A DNA stretch of 64,000 nucleotides from Temnothorax longispinosus (Eukaryota > Arthropoda > Insecta > Hymenoptera > Formicidae). The translations under genes and the position numbers were made by a program. Position 1 is the first letter of the stretch. Each line of letters opens with the position of its first letter. Location: assembly GCF_030848805.1 (NCBI RefSeq), contig NC_092368.1:1646441-1710440 (forward strand). The letters run 5' to 3'. This document shows positions 10,347-20,900 of the stretch, piece after piece. The notes under the pieces were generated by a model. That model worked only from the letters and a program-made list of their open reading frames with translations. It had not been told where the DNA came from and did not search any database.

Positions 10347-11786
10347 CTCACGAAGCGCCAGTATACAAGTACAGTCCTGTCGGCACGGCGCGCCGTGTGC
10401 GCATGCGCGATCCTGATTAGTACAGGCCTCGAGTGTGATTTAATTTGATCCGGCATTAGAAAATGCAAGACTTGCTCGTAACAACTGCGGACGCCTATAT
10501 AATACTCTATACTCGCGAAGGACAGGCTCGGACCGCGAGCGAAAGACGCCTCGTCGCGGTCGTTTCGATCGGCGTTGGCGAGCAGCGGCCTTGAGAGCTG
10601 AGCGCATTCGGACGCGCTTCGCGTACATACATACAGCGCGCATCGCGCTTGCGTGGCACAAGCCGAGGAGTATCGCAGGCATGTGTGACAATATGTGTAC
10701 ACACGGTATATAGGTATATGGGTATACGGCCGACTAACCCGGAGCCGTCCTAAAAAAGCACGCGAGGCAATCTGGCTCGTGCGATTCGCGGTGCAAGGAC
10801 ACGCACGCGCGTCACGTGCAATCTAACCCCCTGACCGCCCTGCTCCGTTTCCCTCTCACCCCCGTCCCTGATGCGCGCCACGTTAACTCCAGGGGTTGCC
10901 CTCCCCCCCGCGGCCCCGCGCGAGGAGAAATTCATATTATTTACGAGGATGTCCCACGATCGATTTAAAATCGATCTTTCATCATCGAATTTCGTTAATG
11001 TTTTCTTCAACGCGAAAACATTAAAGACGGTATTCATAGTCAGATGCTATATTTAAGATCATCTTTTAAATTCATCTTCAGACACTGTACGATTCGCTTC
11101 ATTGGCTACGGAGTATCTGCATGCAGATTAACTTATGACGATCTTATATACAAGATCTGACTATGAACATCGGCCTATATGTCTTGATATAATATTAAAC
11201 GTTGTAATTTCACCCGAAGTTTGTCTAAGATTAGATAAGGGGCGAGGATTCGTTGCATGCGTTTATTTAGAATTTACAGCACGGTATAAACGTGTCAAGC
11301 TCGTACGCCAGTTTTTCTGGATCTTTGAATTTTTCTTTCCTCATTTTAAAATCCTCAGCGCGAGTTTATGTACAAATTTCTCAGAGTTCAATTAAATTTA
11401 TCCGGTTGTTTAATATTATACAAATTGAAAGTACACATCCACGATTTGGACCTAAACTTTCGCGAATCTTTAAAACGCGCGCAAGCGAACGTTTCTTCAT
11501 TTTTTAATAGGAATCCTTTCGCTAGTTTAATTCTTCGGTGCAATCGATTGCGTCGGCGCTTCGATGGAATCGAAAATCCGAGAGTGTTTAAACCGGTTGA
11601 CCATAGTTATTACATTACGTGAATGATAAACGGAGAGAAAGAGCAAGAGGGACTCGTTCGTTTCCCCTCTCGTGTTTAGCGGATGCTGGATAGGTGACGC
11701 AATCGGGGAAAAATTCCACGATCATTAACGCAATCGCGCGGAAGATCCGAATAACTTTTTGTTATTAACCGCCGATCCGGGAACTA
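10347..11786. other. Intergenic region with a GC-rich promoter-like patch
   Basis: Between about 10370 and 10930 the sequence turns GC-rich with many CpG, and TATATAATAC occurs at about 10496. This resembles a core promoter, but no downstream coding exon is recognised. It may be a distal promoter of pasilla or of a noncoding RNA. The frames here (for example 143 aa minus at 10271-10702) look accidental. Confidence 0.35.
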
Positions 11787-11977
11787 AGGGCCCCCGCACA
11801 ATGAAAAATATAAGGAACAAGGAGAACAAATATTAGCGATTAGGACTAAGGAATCAGGAATATAAGCTGGTGTAGCACTCTGTTTTTCATTGTGCATCCA
11901 GTTTTATTTCTGATTTTTTAGTTCTAATAGCTAATATCTGTTCCTTGTTCCTTATATTTTTCATTGTGCGGGGGCCT
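11787..11977. mobile_element. MITE with TA target site and GCACAATG termini
   Basis: The left end AAGGGCCCCCGCACAATG and right end CATTGTGCGGGGGCCTT are inverted repeats flanked by TA. The arms continue for about 40 bp (AAAAATATAAGGAACAAG). The ends resemble those of the element at 43913-44154, so the two probably share a transposase source. Confidence 0.8.
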
Positions 11978-11979
11978 TA

Positions 11980-12399
11980 CTAATGCTCAGTCGACTGCGA
12001 CATTTCGTTTACGAAAAGCGTTTTTTTCCCCTCGAATAGGAAACATCCTCTCCCTCTCTCTCCTCGTTCGAAATGCATTAACGACCGGTCGTTATCGGCG
12101 TTATCAGGCCCGTTAAGTATCGCGAGCGTTACTTTATTGAACGGAGAATTAATGGCCCAATGATGATACAGAAAATTAATGGATAACGCACTCGGAGGTC
12201 GCGCTCCGAGTCGGCATCACCCAAGCAGAACGTGCCGAATGCCAAGAAGAAGTAAAGAGTCGTTTACTTCCGCTTTACAAAGTTACGACCGGATGAAGAA
12301 TCGATCGCCTAAAGCGAATTGTCGCTCTGACCTCTTTAGATTCCAGCGTTTTTCTCTATCAGTCATCGATATTGTATACATCTCATATATTGTATATAT
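11980..12399. other. Intergenic spacer before the LINE fragment
   Basis: No gene or repeat is recognised here. A frame beginning at 12179 runs into the LINE remnant but its first part has no visible similarity. Confidence 0.4.
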
Positions 12400-12409
12400 A
12401 TCTGATATC

Positions 12410-12760
12410 CCAAGCGAGATTTATTACAAACAAGATGGTTATAAGGGAGATGATATAAGAGCATTGATAAGAATGAGATGTGGAAATATGGAAGAGGGGA
12501 ATAAATATTGTTTAGAGAGAAGGAAAAAACGTTATGTGTCTGCGGACAAGGAAAAGATTGTATTAGCCATTACGTGGAAAAGTGTTATAGGACTAAGGAT
12601 TGGTTTAAGGAGTTAGATAAAAATAAAAGAGAAATATTGAAAAGAGTATGGAACGATGAATTGGATAATGTAAAACAAAATATGTTGAGGAAATTGTGGT
12701 GAGAGAAAGACTATATTAGAACAAAGAAGAATAGGTAATAATAAGCATAAAAATTGTAGG
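12410..12760 (+). pseudogene. Degenerate non-LTR retrotransposon (LINE) 3' fragment
   Basis: Two overlapping frames encode pieces of a LINE C-terminus. One carries RMRCGNMEEGNKYCLE (about 12466-12518). The other, shifted by a frame, carries a CVCGQ..C..HYVEKC zinc-knuckle (about 12538-12585) and then a K/E-rich tail ending near 12702. The C-x-C and H-x4-C spacing after an RCGN motif is typical of C-terminal knuckles in insect LINEs that are abundant in ants. The frameshift and missing reverse transcriptase show it is a dead 5'-truncated copy. Confidence 0.65.
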
Positions 12761-12867
12761 CGGTATGGATGATATAAGAGTGTATTAAGGAAAAATTACA
12801 AACTAAGTTCACTTCTTGGCGATGTAATCTGAAGATAAGATGGTTTTCCATCAAGTTGAACAACAAC

Positions 12868-12931
12868 ATGAAGCGAGGTTTATTATAAACAAGTTGGACA
12901 ACCATCTTGTTTATAACAAACCTCGCTTCAT
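12868..12931. repeat. Short inverted repeat ATGAAGCGAGGTTTATTATA
   Basis: Arms of 26 nt (12868-12893 and 12906-12931) are nearly perfect complements around a 12-nt loop. Related half-sites (CGAGATTTATTACAAACAAG near 12414 and CGAAGTTTATTACAAACAAA near 13034) flank the LINE remnant. The set looks like pieces of one nested foldback element. Confidence 0.65.
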
Positions 12932-13089
12932 CGAATACTTCGCATACTTTGATAATATAATAATAATAATAATAATAATCAAAGTATTATTATCAAAGAT
13001 ATTATTATCAAAGTGTACGAAATATTCGATGAAACGAAGTTTATTACAAACAAAGTGGTTTTCCTTGTCGAAGTATTTTGCCTAAACTC

Positions 13090-13391
13090 GCTTGAACGTT
13101 CCTCCGCATATCTCTTTGCGATTAATATCTTAGATTATCTTTCTTTTCATTAGCATTACTGTCCGGATTCATCGAAGTTTAATCTCCTTTGCGGTTGCGG
13201 CCTAAAAGTTATTCATGCCTTGACATTTCGTTATTAAGGAATGATCTCTTCTCGACCCAGTCGACGAGAGGAGTATCGTGTTTATTACCGAACGCCTCGC
13301 ATTACAAGCGAACCAAAGCGAACATTGAGTTATCGCTTGTCCAATCCATCCGTTTGCCGAAGAATTCCTTTTTCTCTTTCTCTTCCTCCCT

Positions 13392-13422
<31 letters not shown>

Positions 13423-14425
13423 CCCCTCTCTCTCTCTCTCTTTCTCTTTCTCTTTTTCAGGCACGCGTAACACACGGCCGCGACATTATGTATACATGAA
13501 CTGAAAGCCCGATCTCGCCGTTCCACTTTTTTCCCATGTCGCGAGGAAACCTTGAAAACGGTAGTACACCTATTCCATCTCTGCCCTACTTTGGTTTAAT
13601 ACGCGGATTACGTCTCAGTTTTCTGAACCGTCCTGGATCATCCCGGCGACTATCCGGGATGCAGCCAGCATCGTGCGCAAGCGTTCGCGCCGACTCGTTA
13701 TTGTATGTACGTCGACAATGAGCGTAAAATGTCACAACATTCTTCGGCATCAATGCGTATGAGCGCTTTTTGCGTCAACACCTAACGCCCAGGTGCTATA
13801 CACGTATCGTGACTAATCGTCGTGAGGAAAAATAACTAATAATGACCAGTAACCGATACTTAGCACCGCGACGTGCGTTGCAGTGTACAAAATTGAAGGA
13901 GCACTTAAAACACGATTTTACATAAATTTTCCTGGCAACGAGCGATGAATAGATTAAAATGCACCGGGCCTTTTGTTCCAAAAAAACACGGTGCGGAGCG
14001 AATGAATTAGATATAATGACTCACAAAAATCTTGGATGCGCAAGCAACACAATATTTAACAAAAATAAGTTAGGTACTTTACAATATTGTCCGATTTATA
14101 ATACTCGATTTTTAATTTCGACATCACAGATCTTATTGTCAGACCCAAGCTGCCATGAAGATTTTGTATCAGGTGCAACGATATTCTTGATACAGAGATG
14201 GAATATAATCTAAAAATTTTTAATAATAAGTGAAACACGACCGTTATGATATACAATCAATTAGAGAGACAAACCCCCATTTACGGTCCGGACCGGATTG
14301 TTAGTATAAGCCTAACAGTAATATTGTGTGAATTTTGTACTTTTCTCAAATTCAATAAACTGCAGCTTCTAAATTCAATAGCGATCGTAATCTCGATAAA
14401 TTAACGATTTTGATCTTGAGATCTT
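13090..14425. other. Intergenic spacer with (CT)n microsatellite
   Basis: A CT/CCCT-rich simple repeat spans about 13370-13460. No gene is recognised in the rest. Confidence 0.5.
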
Positions 14426-14583
14426 ATGCCCGTTCTAGACTGGAGGATGAGCCGACTCTCGGCTCATCCGCCTTCTATAGTGTACGTGACATAAACTATA
14501 CATAACCTATAGATTTTTACCCGTCTACACCACTCACTCGGATGAGCCGAGAGTCGGCTCATCCTCCAGTCTAGAACGGGCAT
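14426..14583. mobile_element. MITE with perfect terminal inverted repeats of about 46 bp
   Basis: The 158-bp element begins ATGCCCGTTCTAGACTGG and ends with its exact complement. Each arm contains a nested palindrome, GATGAGCCGA-CTC-TCGGCTCATC. The loop is AT-rich. No coding potential and no clear target duplication. Arm identity suggests recent insertion. Confidence 0.85.
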
Positions 14584-14589
14584 TAACGA

Positions 14590-16385
14590 CTCAGATGAAG
14601 CATGAACTGCAAAAGTGACTGTCACTATTTTACTAACGAGGTTGACGCGGAAGGCTTCAGACAGTTACTTTTATAACTCGATTCTCTCGAGCGCACAAGA
14701 TTGTAAAGATTGTTTAACAAAGCGTGATCGAAAGTCCTCGCGCAATAAGAAAATTTATGCTTTAATAAGTGCTTTTATCGTTAAACTGACTTTAGTGGGA
14801 ATGTTTGTCATTTTATCTAACGCAGCTAGCTTTTAATCAACTCAAATTTATTAAATTAAAATTATGACGTTTTGACCATGAATTTCGATCCTTTTCAAGT
14901 GTGTATAAGAGTCATGTAATCACAGTAATATAGTGGACTCACAAAATTCTTAATCAATCTGACATTGTGGCCAAACTACGCCATAAGTTTAAAAGCTAAA
15001 TTGTAAAAAGATGAATCAGAGTGTAAGAATCAAAGTAAATGCACAAAACACGTGAGCCATTTAATTTTATACTTATTTTTATATTTATTATTATACCGGT
15101 AAAGCAGTCATTGTTTGTGTTTTATCTTGCAACTTTGACAGCTATTTATCGCCAAGTACCTTTGTTCTAATAATTCCGAACGTTCCAATTGTTACCCGTC
15201 GATCATATTGATGGCGCGTTAGTACGTCGCATTAGTGATTGGCACTCGAGAATTTTTAAGTTTTATCCAATAAATGTAATGTCCGCTCACGCAAAATGTA
15301 TCTCATCAGACGTTTAATTTCATGTTCAATAGATAAAATAACAAAAACAAAAACGTCAAACGACATTACATATGGTTGTGCGACGCAGATCTTGAGAAGA
15401 CGCATCTGGCGTGAACGCGCGACGAACATTTATGGCGTTTAATATCCTCCGATCGACTTTCGAACGAAGACAACGAGCGGGCAATATACGCGAGATGCTC
15501 TTTGTGTGAAAGAACTTTGCTCCCGATACCGCGAACGTGCATAATCATCATCTCGCCGAGGTATATCTGCGGCGATACATTTATAGACCCCCAAGGATAA
15601 GGAATCCGTGAGAGCGCTATCGCGCGATCCGTTGCCGCTGGTCGCGTCGCGCATGAAACGCAACGAGCCGCTGCGCGCTATCGCGCTTTAAAAAAGGCGC
15701 AAAGGTCGCCGAAGATTGCTCGTCTCGCGCGCGCGGGAAGCACAGCGCAAAATTCGCGACGCACCGTGCACGCTCCCAACATCCAACGGAGAGAAGTGCG
15801 TCGCGGATGTGCGATCGGAGAGTACGCCCGAGATATCGCTTCAATCGCGGTCTATACGAAAATATAACATCCAAAGTTTTGTTTTCGCTTCAAAATTGAC
15901 GTACTATAATTCGGAGTGCGAGCGAGTGCACGTATGTAACGTGCGCGCGCGTGAAGGTGAGCGAAAATCGCAGGGGCAATTCCGCCGGTCGTCCGATAAT
16001 AATAATTAAAAAGCGGCCGAACGCGGCAAACGTCACTCCGCGCGGTGGTGACGGCTGTGCCGTAAATTCGATCTGAAAAGCGCGCGCGTCGCAAACGGCG
16101 CGCAGCCTGCGCAGGACGACGCAACGCGCCAGAGAGAGCGGGTTATTACGTCCGTTATATCCCCCGCGACAGGGCTTACGTAACTGTGTAGCGGCGCGCA
16201 CCATCCGCCGCGGTTCCGTGGGACTCCGAAGGGTCCCGGCGTCCCGGAAGCATCCGTCCGATCAGTCGGTCGGTCGGTCGAACTTTTCCGAGGGGCGGCG
16301 AGAGGGGGTGGACGGCGGTGCCCGCGGCTGCATTCGGCTCGCTCCGCCACTGCTGCCGAACGGAGCCCGCGCTGAGGACGAAGGT

Positions 16386-16422
<37 letters not shown>

Positions 16423-17295
16423 GAATAGAGAAATTGCGCGCGCACGAGAGGGAGAGAGAGAGAGACGGAGGCGGAGTAGCGGTAGGCGGTAGGTCAACCG
16501 CGGGCTAGACGGAGACGCGGCGAAGAGACCCAGAGAGGAGGTGTACGTGTGCGATGGCACACCGAGTTGCGCGAGGATCAACCAGCTGGTTGGCAAGGGA
16601 GCCGCGAGCAGTCGCCAGTGAGACGCGGCACCCGCGAGCGCGTGTGTCATTCATTTGCTCGCTCGCACGTTCGTTCGTTCGTCCGTACGTGCGCGCTCGT
16701 GTACATCTCCGTGGCGCGGGGGCCTTCTTCTGACGCGTGTGCCCGCCGCCACTGTCACCTCCTTCTCCTTTTTCCTCCCTCTTTTCCTGGTTCATTCGTT
16801 CGTGCGTGCGTGCGTCTGAGAACGTCGCGCCTGGCACCTCATTCTCGGACACGACACTTGCCTTTCCCCCGCGAAGCGAGCATCGTCTGCTCTCCGCCTC
16901 CTCCAGCGCATCGCTCCACTATCGCTCGTCCCGCTCGCGCGCGCCCGTCCGCACCGTTTTTCCTCTTTTTCTCTCTCTCTCTCTCTCTTCCCTTCCCCTC
17001 GCCGCGCGGGCTCTCCCCTCCTCCAATCAGGAGGCAAGAAGAGCGAGAGAGAGAGAGGGTGCGCGTCCCCCGCGAGGAGCGACATCCATCCGCCTTGACT
17101 GTGTGTGCCGCGTGCCGCTGGTGTGCGCTGTGCGCCGTCTGTTCTCTCCCCGTAATCTCCACGGCCGTGTGCGTCGTGCCCGCGCGCGCACACGCGTAGT
17201 GTGCGTGCGTGCGTGTGTGTGTGGTGTGCGCGCGCGCGCGCGCGCGTGTAGGTCGAGTGTGTGTGGGTTACGTGCGCGCAAACGAGCGAACCAAG
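14590..17295. other. Upstream and 5' UTR region of pasilla
   Basis: From about 15400 the sequence becomes GC- and CpG-rich with simple repeats: (GA)n at 16388-16421, a CT run near 16970-16990 and (GT/GC)n near 17200-17245. This is the expected promoter and 5' UTR of pasilla. Several long frames on both strands (up to about 279 aa) arise from low-complexity GC-rich sequence and end in no conserved domain. Confidence 0.5.
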
Positions 17296-17866
17296 ATGGC
17301 CGCCGATTCAGGAATGGAGACGTGTCCCTCCCCGGAGATTGCGGACTCCAGAAAGCGGCCGCTCGACTGCGACGCGGAGAACGGCGCGACCAAGAGGTCG
17401 CACTACGGATCAGGTATTTCCGATCGGTCGTCATCGACGCCGCGCGTCAACATCGCCGCCGGCGATTTCGCTCGCTCGCTCGCTCGCTCGCGCTCGACGT
17501 GTCGTCGTCGTCATCGGAGCCTGGTGTCTCCTCTCACACATACTCGCGCACCGTTCGCATAACCGACTACATGTAACGTCCGTCCCTTTTCTTCCCTCGG
17601 TCTCTCTGTCTCTCCCTCCCCCTCTCTCTTTATCTCTTTCTCTTTCTCTTTACTCGCCTTTCGCACGCGCCTTTGACAATCCCGTCTTTACCGCTCTGTT
17701 GACACGGCGGATCCGTTCCCTTTCGTTTCCCACTTCGCAGGGGCTCCCGTCGGCAGATCGGCTTCTCGTACATGTATCACGAACACGGTGCACAGCGCCT
17801 CGCCCCGCCCCGCGCATCCTCGCTCGTGCCACGTCTCCTTCCGCCTGCCTCGTCGCCCCGTTTTTC

Positions 17867-17925
<59 letters not shown>

Positions 17926-20900
17926 TCTTTATCCTCACTTTATCGGTGTATTCCATCTTCTCCGATCTACGGAGTCGCGCGCGTGGGACACGTCCAAGTT
18001 CGACGGCGAGCCGCCGGATCAGCGGGAAACACGGTGTTTTGAATTTTGACGTTCCATCCGCGCGACATCCTCCACACTTCCTCCGTCCCTCTCTCTCTCG
18101 CTCTCGCTCTCGCTCTCCCTCGGCTACGTGTGGGCGGTCGTGCCTGTGGGACATCGTTAATGGAGAACCGCTTCCACGACGGTGGCTGCTCCTACGGTGA
18201 CTCTGCAACTTTGTCGCGCAAGCATCGTGGAAATAGCGGCGCACGTTCCCGCCGCGCCGCTACGTCCTCGTCATCATCGTCGTCGTCATCGTCGTCGTCG
18301 TCATCCGTCGTTCCGTGCATTGTACGTGCGCGCCTGTCACAGCGCTCCGCGCTCCGTAACGCGGTGCCACGATCGCGACCAACGTCGTCGTCGTCGTCGT
18401 CGTCGTCATCGTTGCCGTCGTCGTCGTCGAGAAGCCGCCACCGCCGCTGCCATCCGCGCGCAGAACGACGGCGCCCACTAGGATGTGGCGCATCGGTGAG
18501 TGAGTTTGTCACGCACGCACGCATCGCCCACCTCGCGTCCCGCCGCCGCCACCGCCTCCTCTCCGAGGAGGTTGACGGGTCAAGGTCGCCGGGCCAGCCA
18601 GCCAGCTAGCGAACGAGCGAGCGAGCGAGCGAGCGAGGCCGAGCCGAGCCGAGCTTCAGCGCGCAGGGCCCTCCATCTGTCAAACAGCTGTTTGCCTTCC
18701 GCACCGTTCGACTTCCTGCTGCGCGTCGTCCCTTTCGCTCCGATCGCCATCGATCTCGGTTATTGTTCGACCACCGCGTTCGTTGATCGAAACAAAAAAA
18801 AAAGAGAGCCTCCGAACGAAGTGAAGTTGGTTAACCGAGACGCTCTTCCCCGGAACTCGGTTAGGCCACGTCGATAGGCCTTTTGTCGTGACGTGACGCT
18901 TGAAATCCATCCGACGTCGGAGTCGACCGTCGTTTTTTTTACCGTGATTGTCTCTCTTTTCATTCTTAAGCGAGATGCACTCATTCGCTCTTTTTCTCTC
19001 TGTCTCTCTTTCTTTTTTTTTCTCTAGTCGTGTGACGGGATTGCGGGTTTAAAAGGCGCTCCTCCAGCGAAACTAGATCTCGGATTAACTGAGATCATCG
19101 CCATCGTGATCGAACTCGTTTTTCTCTCTATGACATAACCAGGCTTACCATCCGGAGAGATATATGTATGCGATAAAAAATTTTATAAAGAGCGAGTTTT
19201 CCCGAGCGAGGTTACCTAATCAAAATCACCGGTGCAATCGTACGATAAGCCTTATCCATGTTCGATCTCCTTAATCGGTCCCCGATGTGCGCGCAAACTT
19301 TTTTTTTATAATTTTCGTCGATGCATTTTTTCGTAGTGTTACATAAACCGATTTATCTGAGAACGTCTCGATCTTCTCGATGCTCAATGCAGAACGATAA
19401 TCGTTAATTAAACAAGTTTGTTTTTGCGGAGCTGGACATTCTTTTTGTTTCTTGTTTGCGCATCGTCACCGGATTGGCCAACGTCGTCGACGTCATCCAG
19501 CTTCGATTTCCTGAAGTTTCCTCAATCGTTTTCGATCGGTTCCCGTTCGCGAACGCGAGTCAAAAGATCGCGGGACTTACGCCGCGGATATATCGCGGTC
19601 GGGAAATTCCGATTTTCGGAATCGAGCGGAGAGATCGATCTCGGGCACGATCTCACGTCTTCGGGCCAACGAGAGTCAGGTGTTTGCCCGACTCGCTAGG
19701 CAACACGACGACCCACCACTTTTCGTGTTGCAATAGCGCGCGGCTTTCAGGGATGGAGCGAAAAGACAGATCGATTGCATGCGGGAATGAATATGATTTC
19801 GAGAAAATTATTATACATCTATTTTCGTAAAATGTATATACGTCGACAATGCTTTGAGATAAGGAATAGAGCTTTTGACAGATGACCTCATTTTGCCCTG
19901 CGTCAATGATTCTTTCGAATTTAGTTTTTAATTAGTTTTCAAGGAAGAAATAGAGGATTTTGAAAAATATATCATTTTATGAATTATTCTGTGTATATAT
20001 ATATGTATATATATACATTTTTTTAAATTATTTATCTTATATATTATGTATATTTCAAATATACATATACAGGATAAGGATAAGCCAACGAAAAATTTTT
20101 ACTTCATTTTTTTTTAATTGATTGATTTGTGCAAAATTAAGGGAAATGTATAATTATGTATAAAATTAAACCGTGCTGCTCATTTTCTTGATTAGAATAG
20201 CTGCTCTTTTAAAAATCTTAAATGGCAATAGGATCCAATTAAGGGACCTTTAAAACATGTCACTTGATTTTTATTGCTACTTAAGATTTTTGAAGAGGTA
20301 ACTACCCTTTCATCAAGGAGTTGAATTTATCAGAATTTTACCCCTTAAGAACAAGATTGACAAGTTTCGGTATACTTCGCGCAAATCAATCGATTACAAA
20401 ACAATAAAGTGGAAATTTTTTTGTTTGACTTATGTATTACATATTTAAATAATCATTTCCTCTCTTGTATTCTCGATTCTTATATCGATTGCGAGATACG
20501 TGCCTTTATTCATATTTCGCCGCATAATATGCAAGGAATTCGCACACAAAATATACAGTACGATTCTCTGTGGTAAAAGCAAATTTTTTGTCTGAAATTA
20601 CCTTTGAATATTAGTTTTTAAATGAGAGCCATTTGAAGCTAATGAACGAGCGCTCCAAGTTACGCATGATGCAATATAGTGTCAATGTTCTGAAAATAAA
20701 ATAAAATAGAACAGATAATATATGAATAATTTTGATCTATTTCAAAGATATTGTGCAACTTTGAAGAAAGCCAATTAAATGTTTTAAAGTGTATACTCGG
20801 AATGTAAACAACATTTTAAAATTATTTTCGCATTACCTAAACCATTTATTTTACTTTTACCCATTGCTTGATAATACCAGTTAGAAAATGTTCTCTTATT

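Noticed and set aside
10271..10702. 143-residue minus-strand frame
   Set aside because: It runs into the foldback element at 10171-10346 and has no recognisable similarity or composition typical of a protein.
16033..17576. Several long frames on both strands (up to 279 aa)
   Set aside because: They arise from GC-rich, Ser/Arg- or Leu-rich simple repeats, overlap one another on both strands and contain no domain. The real pasilla start lies within this region in another frame.
19456..19830. 124-aa frame in pasilla intron 1
   Set aside because: No family similarity, no splice context, and it lies wholly inside an intron.
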